Source of the DNA: an uncultured Solirubrobacterales bacterium
GTDB taxonomy: Bacteria; Actinomycetota; Thermoleophilia; Solirubrobacterales; 70-9
Length of the DNA stretch: 38,675 nucleotides
Direction of reading: 5' to 3'
Assembly (NCBI GenBank): GCA_903939845.1
Contig: CAJAIJ010000050.1
Span: 140,456-179,130, forward strand
The translations under genes and the position numbers were made by a program. Positions 23,682 to 32,657 of the stretch are shown here, one piece after another (position 1 is the first letter of the stretch; the number at the start of each line of letters is the position of its first letter). The notes beneath the pieces were generated by a model. That model made no database searches. It was not told where the DNA came from and saw only the letters and a program-made list of their open reading frames with translations.

Positions 23682-24914
23682 TCAGCGGGCCGCAGTAACG
23701 GTGAAGGCTCGCCTCAACTCGACCGACCGCCGCCCGGTCTGGTCGATGGACTGGACGAAGAACACGTGGCGACCCGGCTCGAGGCCCCTGTATGTGACCT
23801 TGCCGGAGCATTTGCGGGCACGGCGACCATCGATCCTGCACCAGTTGGAAACCGGGGTACTTCCCGAGCCATCGACCTCGAAGGAGACCGACCGTGCATC
23901 CCCGATCCGCTCGGGACCCGAAGCCTTGGTAACGGAGGGCCTTCGCGAGCCCCCGATCCCTTCGGACGTGTAGAGGGACTTGGCGATGCTCCCGAGGACC
24001 GGCCCAAAGGTCGAATCGCAGAGACTCACCACTCCGGGGCAGTATCCGTAGCTCACGACCGAAGTCAGAAAGCCACCCGCAGTGACCCAACCTCCTCCGC
24101 TCGAGCCGGCCCCCATGCTGCACGGTACGGCCCTCAGGGCGGCCGGGAAGATCACACCCCCTCCGTTGTCCTTGCCGACTACGGTCGACGAGCAGCCCTT
24201 CATCTCCTTGCCATCGAAGAGGGGTTCCGGCTTGGCCGGATACCCCAGGATCGTCACCGGCCTCCCGATCTCCTCGAGACCGAAGGCGATCTTCCGGCTT
24301 CCGATTTGCCGAGTCGGCTCACCACTCACCGTGAAGAAGGCGATATCCGCTCCGAGCTGTCCCGAGAACCGGTAATCCTGGGTCGCCACGAGCTTCCTTG
24401 CGGGCCACTGACCGAAAGGACTCCGTTCCTCGCTCGAGGTAGCGTTGCCACGCCAGGCAGGAACGAAGGTGAGGTCCTCTACGAACCTCCTCGCGGCCCG
24501 ATCGTAGACGCAGTGACCGGCCGTCGCCACGACATTGTGGCCGAGCGAGTCGACGAAGGTTCCCGAACAGGAAAAGCTGTCACCACGACTCCGGAAGAAG
24601 ACCTTTCCGTGGACCCGGTAGGGCCTGGCCGTCGGGTCCTCGGGGGTGAAGTCGCCGGTCGATGCCGTTTCGGACAGGAGAGTCGGTCCGATCGAACTGA
24701 AGGCGCGGGGCGTGGGGGAGGGACTCCCGTTTGCAGCGGCTTCGGCCATCTCTCCCTGAGTCCAGGAGCCCTTGACCTCGGACACGGACTCCTCGACGGT
24801 CCCGACAGCGAACCCGGCCGTAGTCGGGGAGGCGGCGACGGACGAGACCGATAAGGCGGTCATCACGACGGCGACGACGAACGCGACGCTCGTCTTTCGA
24901 ATCCCTGCACTCAT
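23682..24914 (-). CDS. Secreted trypsin-like serine protease with C-terminal Ig-like domain
   Basis: Exported serine peptidase of the trypsin/V8 fold; 410 residues from ATG 24914. The signal peptide has core VAFVVAVVMTALSVSSV and likely cleavage after VAA. A variable pro-region (about 30-95) is followed by the catalytic domain with H134 in ATAGHC, D190 in GADIAFF and S272 in GSSGGGW. The last 90 residues (SFEVDGSGSTPVSNWCRIDG, a Cys pair, then GRHVFFVQSIDQTGR) form a small domain common in Solirubrobacterales surface proteins, as I recall. ATG 24914 is preferred over ATG 24923 because a TACGAT box ends 7 nt before it. It is divergent from the zinc-ribbon gene; the substrate is unknown. Confidence 0.88.
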   Translation of the reverse strand: MSAGIRKTSVAFVVAVVMTALSVSSVAASPTTAGFAVGTVEESVSEVKGSWTQGEMAEAAANGSPSPTPRAFSSIGPTLLSETASTGDFTPEDPTARPYRVHGKVFFRSRGDSFSCSGTFVDSLGHNVVATAGHCVYDRAARRFVEDLTFVPAWRGNATSSEERSPFGQWPARKLVATQDYRFSGQLGADIAFFTVSGEPTRQIGSRKIAFGLEEIGRPVTILGYPAKPEPLFDGKEMKGCSSTVVGKDNGGGVIFPAALRAVPCSMGAGSSGGGWVTAGGFLTSVVSYGYCPGVVSLCDSTFGPVLGSIAKSLYTSEGIGGSRRPSVTKASGPERIGDARSVSFEVDGSGSTPVSNWCRIDGRRARKCSGKVTYRGLEPGRHVFFVQSIDQTGRRSVELRRAFTVTAAR

Positions 24915-24921
24915 CTCGACC

Positions 24922-24927
24922 ATCGTA
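24922..24927 (-). promoter_or_regulatory. -10 box for the protease, decides its start
   Basis: On the - strand TACGAT is followed by GGTCGAG and ATG 24914, a 7-nt leaderless spacing. The upstream ATG at 24923 overlaps this box and so would not be in the transcript. Confidence 0.55.
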
Positions 24928-24945
24928 TGGAAGAAACCCGTTGGA

Positions 24946-24964
24946 ACGGTCCGAGTTACGGTCC
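24946..24964. repeat. Short direct repeat in a divergent promoter region
   Basis: ACGGTCC occurs at 24946-24952 and again at 24958-24964, a 12-bp period, between the -10 boxes of the divergent protease and zinc-ribbon units. It could be a regulator site; two 7-mers in GC-rich DNA are not strong evidence. Confidence 0.25.
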
Positions 24965-24985
24965 CGAAGCGCGGCTGTCGGCGCC

Positions 24986-24991
24986 TATACT
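24986..24991 (+). promoter_or_regulatory. -10 box upstream of the small ORF and zinc-ribbon gene
   Basis: TATACT is a near-consensus -10 and lies 6 nt before a GTG codon at 24998 that opens a 30-codon frame. It is also the only good promoter for the zinc-ribbon gene, whose start is 88 nt downstream. Confidence 0.55.
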
Positions 24992-24997
24992 CGGCTC

Positions 24998-25090
24998 GTG
25001 ATCACGATGCCGTCGACATCCCTCTCGAATTCATCGATACGCCGCGGTTCGGCCGTCGATCCCACCCCGGGGGTTCCCCTTGGGCTATGA
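24998..25090 (+). CDS. Putative 30-codon leader ORF
   Basis: GTG at 24998 sits 6 nt after a TATACT box, as in the leaderless genes of this window, and opens a frame of 30 codons ending at TGA 25088. The peptide starts MITMPSTSLSNSSIRR and ends in a Pro/Gly-rich VDPTPGVPLGL; it resembles nothing I know. Its stop lies just inside the next gene (TTG 25080), so ribosomes finishing it could restart on the zinc-ribbon gene. It may be a leader peptide controlling that gene, or a chance frame in an 80-nt leader. Confidence 0.35.
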   Translation: MITMPSTSLSNSSIRRGSAVDPTPGVPLGL

Positions 25091-25376
25091 GTGGGTAGTC
25101 ATCGCGGTTTCGTTCGGGCTGGCCACCGGGATCATCGGTCGAAGCAAGGGCGGTTCGTTCTGGATCTGGTTCGCGATCGGCACCGTCATTCCGCTGTTGG
25201 GACTGATCGCAGTCATTCTGTTCAGGAACGAGGTGAACGAACCCGAGCGCCAATGTCCCCAGTGTCGGAAGGTCGTCAAGCTCTACGTTCAGGTCTGTCC
25301 GCGCTGCGGCACCGAGCTGTACCTGCCCGACCCGTCCGAGGTCCGGATGCCTCCCCGGCCCGGCGATCGGCCCTGA
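25080..25376 (+). CDS. Two-helix membrane protein with zinc ribbon
   Basis: A 98-residue protein of unknown role. Two hydrophobic segments (WVVIAVSFGLATGIIG and FWIWFAIGTVIPLLGLIAVILF) are followed by a cytoplasmic zinc ribbon: CPQC at about 60-63 and CPRC 12 residues later, then a Pro-rich tail. Small membrane zinc-ribbon proteins of this layout occur widely, often with unknown partners. TTG 25080 is the only usable start: the frame has a stop at 24999 and no ATG or GTG after it. CCGGGGGTT just upstream could serve as ribosome site. It converges on the glycosyltransferase operon, with 9 nt between the stop codons. Confidence 0.78.
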   Translation: MGYEWVVIAVSFGLATGIIGRSKGGSFWIWFAIGTVIPLLGLIAVILFRNEVNEPERQCPQCRKVVKLYVQVCPRCGTELYLPDPSEVRMPPRPGDRP

Positions 25377-25389
25377 ATAACGCGGTTAT
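25377..25389. terminator. Short hairpin between convergent genes
   Basis: ATAAC-GCG-GTTAT forms a 5-bp stem with a 3-nt loop right after the zinc-ribbon TGA; the right arm contains the TAA (TTA on +) of the - strand glycosyltransferase. The stem is AT-rich and weak, but its placement repeats that at 5559 and 34053. Confidence 0.35.
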
Positions 25390-26465
25390 CTGAGCCAGGT
25401 TCGCATGATCGCGTTGGCGAAGCCGATTCCATAACGGATCACGGCGGGTTTCTTCGAGCTGCCGTGAAGGCGCGAGACCACTGTGACCGGAACCTCCTCG
25501 GCCGGCACACCGCGCTTCATCGCCTCGATCAGGAATTCGGACGTATGGAACTGCTCTTGCTTGAGGACGAGCTTCGGGAGCACGGAAGTTCTGACGGCCC
25601 GATAGCCGTTGGAGCAGTCGGTCACCTTCGTGCCGGTGATCAGCGAGACGAGACGGTTGAAGAACACGATGCCGAACTCCCTTGCCGGGTGCCCCTTCTC
25701 TGCCTCGCCGAGGATCCTCGAGCCGTGAGCCACGTCGACGCGACCCTCCAGGATCGGGCGAACGAGCCGCTCCATCTCGGAGGGCAGGTGCTGGCCGTCG
25801 GCGTCCAGGGTCACGACGATCGCTGCATCGGAATCGACCATCAGGCGGTAGCCCGTTCTCAGTGCCGCTCCGCCTCCACGGTTCACCACGTGTCTGGCCA
25901 CCGTGGCACCGAATCCTGCGGCGACTTCGTCGGTCTCGTCCCTCGAGCCGTCATCGACAACCAGGACGGCGGTCCCGACCCCACAGACCTCATCGGGGAT
26001 CTGCTCCAGCACGAAACCGATGTTGTCGGCCTCGTTGTATGCCGGAATGACGATCCCTATCCGGTTTCGAAACACCTCCCTGCTTCCGGCTGCACGGAAT
26101 TGCTCGGAAGCGATGCCCTCGAGGACTTCGGAGATCTCCCTGGTGTTTCGAGCGCTGACCGAAAGGGCTCGAACGGACAGGACGAAGAGGAAGATGATCG
26201 CGAACACGGCAAGACCGAGGATTCGCCCGCCATTGCCACGCTCGAACGAAAGGGCAGAGAGGAGTCGGTCGGTGATTTCGGTCCCCGAGACGAGCAGCAG
26301 GGCAAGGCCGACCACCAGAAGGATCAGGACGTCGGCGTTCCTGAGTGATCGCCTCTTGAACAGAGCGAAGCCGATCAGGCCGATGGCCAGGACTATCCCG
26401 GACAGGCGCAGTGCGGTCAGCTGGCCGGGGAATATCGAGGCCGTCAGGAAGAGCGATCCGGTCAC
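25386..26465 (-). CDS. DUF2304-GT2 fusion glycosyltransferase
   Basis: Probable polyprenyl-phosphate sugar synthase at the inner face of the membrane; 359 residues. Residues 15-127 hold three hydrophobic helices (LSGIVLAIGLIGFALF, VLILLVVGLALLLVS, LGLAVFAIIFLFVLSVRAL) and a short coil, which is the layout of DUF2304. Residues 136 to about 290 are a GT2 domain of the dolichyl-phosphate-mannose synthase type: IVIPAYNEADNIG, VDDGSRDETDE, TLDADGQH and the NGYRAVR loop. DUF2304 usually exists as its own gene beside a GT2, so the fusion is unusual. The GTG start overlaps the upstream gene's stop (GTGA); the open frame beyond it is Arg-rich shadow. It likely supplies lipid-linked sugar to the two GT-C proteins of the operon. 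Confidence 0.85.
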   Translation of the reverse strand: MTGSLFLTASIFPGQLTALRLSGIVLAIGLIGFALFKRRSLRNADVLILLVVGLALLLVSGTEITDRLLSALSFERGNGGRILGLAVFAIIFLFVLSVRALSVSARNTREISEVLEGIASEQFRAAGSREVFRNRIGIVIPAYNEADNIGFVLEQIPDEVCGVGTAVLVVDDGSRDETDEVAAGFGATVARHVVNRGGGAALRTGYRLMVDSDAAIVVTLDADGQHLPSEMERLVRPILEGRVDVAHGSRILGEAEKGHPAREFGIVFFNRLVSLITGTKVTDCSNGYRAVRTSVLPKLVLKQEQFHTSEFLIEAMKRGVPAEEVPVTVVSRLHGSSKKPAVIRYGIGFANAIMRTWLR

Positions 26466-27847
26466 GAGGCCGTACTTCCTCCGGGTGTTCCTTCCGGGGT
26501 CGAAACCTCTCCCTTCGTCCCGAGGCGCTCGAGAAGGGCGGCGATCGCTATGGCTGCGAGGGTGAGCACGAGGGTCATAAGTATCTCGTTGCGGCGCGGC
26601 GGAGCGAGGGTGACGACCGCGATGCCGGTTACAACTGCTATCGGCACAGTCATCGGGAGGACTTCCCAGCGTCGAGACCTCCCGAGCAGGATCGCCCCCG
26701 CCAGCCCGAGCAGGACCAGAGCCATCTGGATGAGGCGACCGGCCGTGGACGACATCGCATCGCCCACCCCCGAACTCCACATACGGAAGCCCTTCTCGAA
26801 GATCATTCCGAGATATCCGATCGGGTCCTCGGAGAGGTACTTCCACATGTTCTCCTTCCCGATCCGACCCAGAGCCGCGTCCCTGCTGAGCTCCGGATAG
26901 CGCTCGGCCGCACGGTCGAACAGGGGAACCGGGTCGATTCGGTCGAGCTCTGACGAGCCGGCCTCCAGACTCACGCCCCGGTACTGCTCGAGCAGGCCTG
27001 CCTTCACCTGCTGGTATTCGCCCCCAGCCGGAAGGTTGGTGCCGACGAACAAAGCCTTGCCGCTGCCGGTCGTGATCGGGACGAACCGGTCGAGCGTGTT
27101 GAGGTTATGGATGGTCCAGGGCACGATCGGCAAGAGAGCCGCGACGAGAAACAGGGCGGTGGCCGTCAACGCAGGAATGGTGCCCCTCACGAGCCACTGC
27201 CGGATTGCCACGAGGACCAGCATCGCCACCCCTACGAACATGTATTCCGGTCGGATCAGGGCGGTGAGGCCGAAGAGGAGGCCCGGTGCCAGCCAGGCGG
27301 CCACCGACTTCCTGTCGGCGGCCCATAGAAAGGCCAGAACGGCGGCCGGGAGCGTGAAGATCGCGGCCGGTTCGCTCATCAGAGCCCCGGTCGAATAGAT
27401 GAAGGACGGATACAGGGCGACGAGTGCGGCCGCAATGAGGGGGGCCGGACCTCCACCGGTGAGCCTGAATGCCAGGAGGAAGACGATCACGATCGCAGCA
27501 GTTCCCAGCAGCGCCTGGATCCCGCGAGCGACACCATCGTTGACGCCACCAGCGACGTAGTGGCCGGCGGCGAAGATCAGGGGCGCTCCCGGTGACCAGT
27601 CGCTTGCATCACGGAAGTCGTCGCCTCCATAGGTGCCCTCCTCGTAGAGCGACTCGGCGAGGGCTCGGTAGGCGAGTGCGTCGTCGCCTGGCTCGGCCAG
27701 AGGGTTGAAGACCTTCTCGGCCCGAAGTCCGAAGCCTGCCACGACGATCACGGCAAGGAGGATCAGACTTCGCTTGCCGTAGCGTCCCGCCAGGTCGGCG
27801 AAAGGGCTGCGAGAAGGCTTCGCGGCGCTGTCTTCAGTCGTTGTCAT
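26462..27847 (-). CDS. GT-C (PMT/ArnT-like) membrane glycosyltransferase
   Basis: A 461-residue polytopic protein of the GT39/GT83-like class, which takes a sugar from a polyprenyl-phosphate donor on the outer face and moves it to a protein, lipid or glycan. After a polar N-terminus (1-27) the first helix is SLILLAVIVVAGFG. The first outer loop carries the expected acidic residues (EPGDDALAYRALAESLYEEG). About ten more hydrophobic segments follow, with landmark loops LIRPEYMFVG and PITTGSGKALFVGTNLPAGG. It is a clear sister of the next upstream gene, sharing these loops in the same order. Middle gene of the three-gene operon; the stop overlaps the GT2 fusion's start. Confidence 0.85.
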   Translation of the reverse strand: MTTTEDSAAKPSRSPFADLAGRYGKRSLILLAVIVVAGFGLRAEKVFNPLAEPGDDALAYRALAESLYEEGTYGGDDFRDASDWSPGAPLIFAAGHYVAGGVNDGVARGIQALLGTAAIVIVFLLAFRLTGGGPAPLIAAALVALYPSFIYSTGALMSEPAAIFTLPAAVLAFLWAADRKSVAAWLAPGLLFGLTALIRPEYMFVGVAMLVLVAIRQWLVRGTIPALTATALFLVAALLPIVPWTIHNLNTLDRFVPITTGSGKALFVGTNLPAGGEYQQVKAGLLEQYRGVSLEAGSSELDRIDPVPLFDRAAERYPELSRDAALGRIGKENMWKYLSEDPIGYLGMIFEKGFRMWSSGVGDAMSSTAGRLIQMALVLLGLAGAILLGRSRRWEVLPMTVPIAVVTGIAVVTLAPPRRNEILMTLVLTLAAIAIAALLERLGTKGEVSTPEGTPGGSTAS

Positions 27848-27855
27848 GCGGCCGG

Positions 27856-29175
27856 TCAGGGTAAGGCAACCGGACGCCCTCGGTCCGAGAGGAGCCCTGC
27901 CAGAAAGGCGACGGTCAGTGCCGCTCCAACTCCCGCGAGGGACGAGACCAGGGGCCAGAGGACCAGCGCCCGGCGAGGCGATGCGATCAGGATCACCCCG
28001 ACCGCAGTCGCGGCGATGAAGATGCTGCCGACCAGAATGGCGTCGAACCGTCGTCTGGCGAACATCACGGCAAGGCCGATCAGACTCAGTGCTGCGACTG
28101 CCCAGTGGAAGAGCTTGCCGGGCAGGTTGTCAGTGAGGCTGGAGCGCCCACGCCACCAGATCCGGTGAGCCTTGTTGCCGAGGAATGCAGCGAGCTCCAG
28201 AGGTCTTCCCGTCAGGGCGTCGAGATACTGGGAACGCCCCATTCGGGTCAGGGCGACGTCGGTTTCGAGCCCCGGCATGTCCCTGGCCGCCAGAACCTCG
28301 AAAGCGATTTCGGGTGGCACCGCCGATGGATTGCCGAAGGCCCTGACCTTTGGCGAGTCGAGGAGCTCCGGTCTGCTCTCGAACAGGGCAGGAAGGACCT
28401 TCTGGGGGTCGCCCCCGGAAGGAAGGAAGCTCCCGGCGAAGAGCGTCTGCCCGCCGCCGGTCGTCAGCGGGATCAAGCGACCCTCGTCGAAGAGGTTCCT
28501 TGCAGTCCAGGGCGTGAGAATCAAGAGAGCCCCGATGATCAGAGCCGCGGGACCCATTGCGCTTCGCGAAAGTGATCCCGGCTTTTTGACCAGCCAGGAA
28601 ACGAGTGCCACAACCGCGAGTATCCCGAGATACTCGGGTCTGACCATGGCCGTGAGGCCGAAGAGGACTCCCGAGAGGACCCAAAGCGAGGCCCGGGACC
28701 CTTCTCTTGCGATCAGGAGCGTCAATACAGCCCCGATCAACAGAGTCCCGGCCAGTGACTCAGTCAGGATCATCCCGGAGTCCCCGATCAGGGTGGGGTA
28801 GAAGGCGACGAGCGCGGCTCCTGCGAGGCCGGCACCGTCACCGGCGAGCCGCCTGCCAAGCATGAAGGCGAGAGGGATCGACAGGGAGGCGATCAGTGCG
28901 AGCAGGATCCGGGCGGCGCGTGCCGAGTCGGAACCGGTAATCGCAAAAACGGCCCCAACGAAAAGCGGAAGTCCGGGGGCGTAGTTCGAGGCTGGCTGGG
29001 TCTCGGGCGGAATGGCCGAGCCTTTTTGCTCGTAAACCCCGTGGTCGGCCAGGCCGATCGCGATCCTCTCGTAGGCCTGTGAGTCAGGCAGGTTTTCGTC
29101 GGTTCCCTTCCAGGCCGAATCGACCCTGAGGAAGAGCCCGGCGAAAACGATTAGAAACAGGACTGTCAGCCGCAC
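27856..29175 (-). CDS. GT-C (PMT/ArnT-like) membrane glycosyltransferase
   Basis: A 439-residue polytopic GT-C protein that starts directly with a hydrophobic helix (MRLTVLFLIVFAGLFLRV). The outer loop has DENLPDSQAYERIAIGLADHG, with an acidic pair near the presumed active site. The landmark loops MVRPEYLGIL, PWTARNLFDEGRLIPLTTG and GGGQTLFAGSFLPSGGD match those of the next gene (PWTIHNLNTLDRFVPITTG), so the two arose by tandem duplication. GTG 29175 is first in the operon and lies 7 nt after a TAGGAT box. It is divergent from the UDP-sulfoquinovose synthase with only 47 nt between the start codons. Acceptor and sugar are unknown. Confidence 0.85.
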   Translation of the reverse strand: MRLTVLFLIVFAGLFLRVDSAWKGTDENLPDSQAYERIAIGLADHGVYEQKGSAIPPETQPASNYAPGLPLFVGAVFAITGSDSARAARILLALIASLSIPLAFMLGRRLAGDGAGLAGAALVAFYPTLIGDSGMILTESLAGTLLIGAVLTLLIAREGSRASLWVLSGVLFGLTAMVRPEYLGILAVVALVSWLVKKPGSLSRSAMGPAALIIGALLILTPWTARNLFDEGRLIPLTTGGGQTLFAGSFLPSGGDPQKVLPALFESRPELLDSPKVRAFGNPSAVPPEIAFEVLAARDMPGLETDVALTRMGRSQYLDALTGRPLELAAFLGNKAHRIWWRGRSSLTDNLPGKLFHWAVAALSLIGLAVMFARRRFDAILVGSIFIAATAVGVILIASPRRALVLWPLVSSLAGVGAALTVAFLAGLLSDRGRPVALP

Positions 29176-29182
29176 GCACGCG

Positions 29183-29188
29183 ATCCTA
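29183..29188 (-). promoter_or_regulatory. -10 box for the glycosyltransferase operon
   Basis: On the - strand TAGGAT is followed by CGCGTGC and GTG 29175, a 7-nt leaderless spacing. AGGA inside the box could alternatively be a ribosome site. Confidence 0.5.
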
Positions 29189-29189
29189 G

Positions 29190-30416
<1,227 letters not shown>

Positions 30417-30425
30417 CCCCGTTGT

Positions 30426-30431
30426 TAGGAT
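30426..30431 (+). promoter_or_regulatory. -10-like box for ilvB-ilvN-menF
   Basis: TAGGAT lies 10 nt before the ilvB ATG in the 25-nt gap after sqd1. The AGGA within it could instead be the ribosome site of a gene co-transcribed with sqd1, so promoter status is open. Confidence 0.35.
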
Positions 30432-30441
30432 TGGTGCTGCA

Positions 30442-32121
30442 ATGAGAGGCGCAGACGCACTGATGCAGGCCCTCGAGAATGAGGGCGTCGATCACGTTTT
30501 CGGTATTCCGGGCGGGGCCAACCTGCCCACCTACGACGCCCTGGTAGATGCCAACCTGCGCCATATTCAGGCTCGTCACGAGCAAGCGGCGGGTCACGCG
30601 GCCGAGGGATATGCGCACGCCTCGGGACGGACCGGTGTCGCCTTCGGCACCTCGGGCCCGGGTGCGACCAACCTGGTCACGGCCATAGCCGACGCGATGA
30701 TGGACTCGATTCCGACCGTCTTCATCACCGGGCAGGTCCGCAGCGAGCTGATCGGTACCGACGGCTTCCAGGAGGCCGACATCGTCGGAATCACCCTTCC
30801 GATCGTCAAACACTCTGCTCTGGTCACCGAGGCCTCCCAGATACCCGAGTACATCCACGACGCCTTCCATATCGCCTCCACCGGCAGGCCCGGCCCGGTC
30901 CTGGTCGACATTCCGTCGGACCTGATCAGGGAAGAGATCTCCTACACGCCGCCGACCGGACCGGTCGAGCTGCCCGGCTATCGGCCGATCCTGGAGGGCA
31001 ACCAGAAGCAGATCAGGTTGGCCGCCAAGGCCCTCGCGAACTCCCGCAGGCCGGTCATCTACACCGGCGGCGGAGTCATCCGGGGTAACGCTTCGACCGA
31101 ACTCCGTGAGTTCTGCGATGCCGACCGCTTCCCGGTCACCTCGACTCTGATGGGATTGGGAGCCGTTCCGGCGGATGACGGGAACTGGCTCGGGATGCTC
31201 GGGATGCATGGAACCCGGGCTGCCAACTACGCCATGGACGAGGCAGATCTGATCGTTGCCATCGGAGCCCGGTTCGACGATCGGATTACGGGCAAGCTCT
31301 CCGAGTTCGCGCCCAACGCGAAGTTCATTCACATCGACATCGACCCGGCCGAGATTTCGAAGAACGTCCCGGCCCATATCCCGATCGTCGGAGACGCGAA
31401 GCAGATCCTCCCCAAGTTGACGGGCGAGTACAAGGCCCTGCAGACGGATTCGGCGCGTCTCGACTCCTGGTGGACCAAGATCAGGTCATGGCAGGAGGAA
31501 TACCCGCTGACCTACGAACCGGGAAGTGACGGGGAAGTCAAGCCTCAGTTCATGATCGAGACCCTTCACAAGGTGACCGGCGGGGACGCATACGTGACTT
31601 CCGACGTCGGCCAGCACCAGATGTGGGTCGCCCAGTACTACGGGTTCAACAAGCCCCGCCGGTGGATCAACTCCGGCGGGCTCGGCACCATGGGCTTCGG
31701 CCTCCCCTCGGCGATAGGGGCCAAGGTCGCCTGCCCGGGCGAGGAGGTCGTCTGCGTCGCCGGAGACGGCAGTCTGATCATGAACGTCCAGGAACTCGCG
31801 ACGGCCGTCAGCGAGGACATTCCGGTCAAGGTCTTTCTCATGAACAACGGCTTCATGGGAATGGTCAGGCAGTGGCAGGAGCTGTTCTGGGACGGTCGCT
31901 ACTCAGGCGTCGAGAACGGGTCGAGTCCCGATTGGGTTCGGCTCGCCGAGGCCTTCGGTGCCAAGGGACTCAGGTGCGACGACAGTGCCGACCTCGAAGA
32001 GATGATGCGGGCGACTCTCGAACACGACGGAACGGCACTGCTCGACGTTCGGGTCAGTCCCCGGGAGAACTGCTATCCGATGATCCCGGCCGGCAACGCA
32101 GCAAGGGACATGGTCGGCTGA
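30442..32121 (+). CDS. ilvB: Acetolactate synthase large subunit
   Basis: ThDP- and FAD-dependent catalytic subunit that condenses pyruvate units to acetolactate (or acetohydroxybutyrate) for valine, leucine and isoleucine. The 559-residue protein has the three expected domains: the N-terminal Pyr domain with FGIPGG and catalytic E47 in ARHEQAAGHAAEGYA; the central FAD-binding domain with MLGMHGTRAANYAM and GARFDDRITGKL; and the C-terminal PP domain with SDVGQHQMWVAQYY and the ThDP motif GDGSLIMNVQELATA...NN. ATG 30442 is the family start; the frame is open 114 nt upstream inside sqd1 but without homology. The stop overlaps ilvN (TGATG). Confidence 0.96.
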   Translation: MRGADALMQALENEGVDHVFGIPGGANLPTYDALVDANLRHIQARHEQAAGHAAEGYAHASGRTGVAFGTSGPGATNLVTAIADAMMDSIPTVFITGQVRSELIGTDGFQEADIVGITLPIVKHSALVTEASQIPEYIHDAFHIASTGRPGPVLVDIPSDLIREEISYTPPTGPVELPGYRPILEGNQKQIRLAAKALANSRRPVIYTGGGVIRGNASTELREFCDADRFPVTSTLMGLGAVPADDGNWLGMLGMHGTRAANYAMDEADLIVAIGARFDDRITGKLSEFAPNAKFIHIDIDPAEISKNVPAHIPIVGDAKQILPKLTGEYKALQTDSARLDSWWTKIRSWQEEYPLTYEPGSDGEVKPQFMIETLHKVTGGDAYVTSDVGQHQMWVAQYYGFNKPRRWINSGGLGTMGFGLPSAIGAKVACPGEEVVCVAGDGSLIMNVQELATAVSEDIPVKVFLMNNGFMGMVRQWQELFWDGRYSGVENGSSPDWVRLAEAFGAKGLRCDDSADLEEMMRATLEHDGTALLDVRVSPRENCYPMIPAGNAARDMVG

Positions 32122-32657
32122 TGGGCAACGCCGAGATGGTCAGGCTCGAGGACCTCAGCACCGATCGCTCTCTGACCGGCCGCAAGCACGTGCTTTCGAT
32201 TCTGGTCGAGAACAGGCCCGGTGTTCTCTCGCGAGTCGCCGGGCTCTTCTCCCGGCGCGGATTCAACATCGACACCCTTGCGGTCGGGCCTACGGATGAC
32301 CCTGAGGTGTCGAGGATCACCCTCACCCTCGACGGGGCGGTTCACCCGATCGACCAGGTCACCAAGCAGCTCCACAAACTGGTGAACGTGCTCAAGATCA
32401 GGGACATGGACCCCGAAACGACCGTGGCGAGGGAGCTGGCACTCTTCAAGGTTTCCGCTGCGGTCGAGAACCGGGCCGAGATCGTCCAGTTCGCGGAAAT
32501 CTTCCGGGCAAAGATCGTCGACGTCTCGAAGCGTGCTCTCATCATCGAGGTCACTGGCTCCCACGAAAAGATTCTGGCCTTCGAGAACATGGTCAGACCC
32601 CACGGGCTGCTCGAACTGGTCCGTACTGGCGAAGTCGCCCTCGCTCGAGGCGAGTGA
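32121..32657 (+). CDS. ilvN: Acetolactate synthase small regulatory subunit
   Basis: Regulatory subunit that activates IlvB and confers feedback inhibition by branched-chain amino acids; 178 residues. An ACT domain starts at about residue 22 (HVLSILVENRPGVLSRVAGLFSRRGFNIDTLAVG), with the valine-site region intact, followed by the C-terminal domain (RELALFKVSA...EVTGSHEKILAF). ATG 32121 overlaps the ilvB stop; a second ATG at 32136 is possible and would trim five residues. The stop overlaps the GTG start of menF (GTGA). ilvC, the usual next gene, is missing here and replaced by menF. Confidence 0.95.
   Translation: MGNAEMVRLEDLSTDRSLTGRKHVLSILVENRPGVLSRVAGLFSRRGFNIDTLAVGPTDDPEVSRITLTLDGAVHPIDQVTKQLHKLVNVLKIRDMDPETTVARELALFKVSAAVENRAEIVQFAEIFRAKIVDVSKRALIIEVTGSHEKILAFENMVRPHGLLELVRTGEVALARGE

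Noticed and set aside
23672-23685. CTGA-GGCAGA-TCAG stem linking gatB and protease stop codons
   Set aside because: Only 4 bp; a TGA and a TCA facing each other give three of these pairs by definition.
26466-26846. Upstream extension of the DUF2304-GT2 frame
   Set aside because: Arg/His/Pro-rich shadow over the neighbouring GT-C gene; the GTGA overlap at 26462-26465 gives a natural start.
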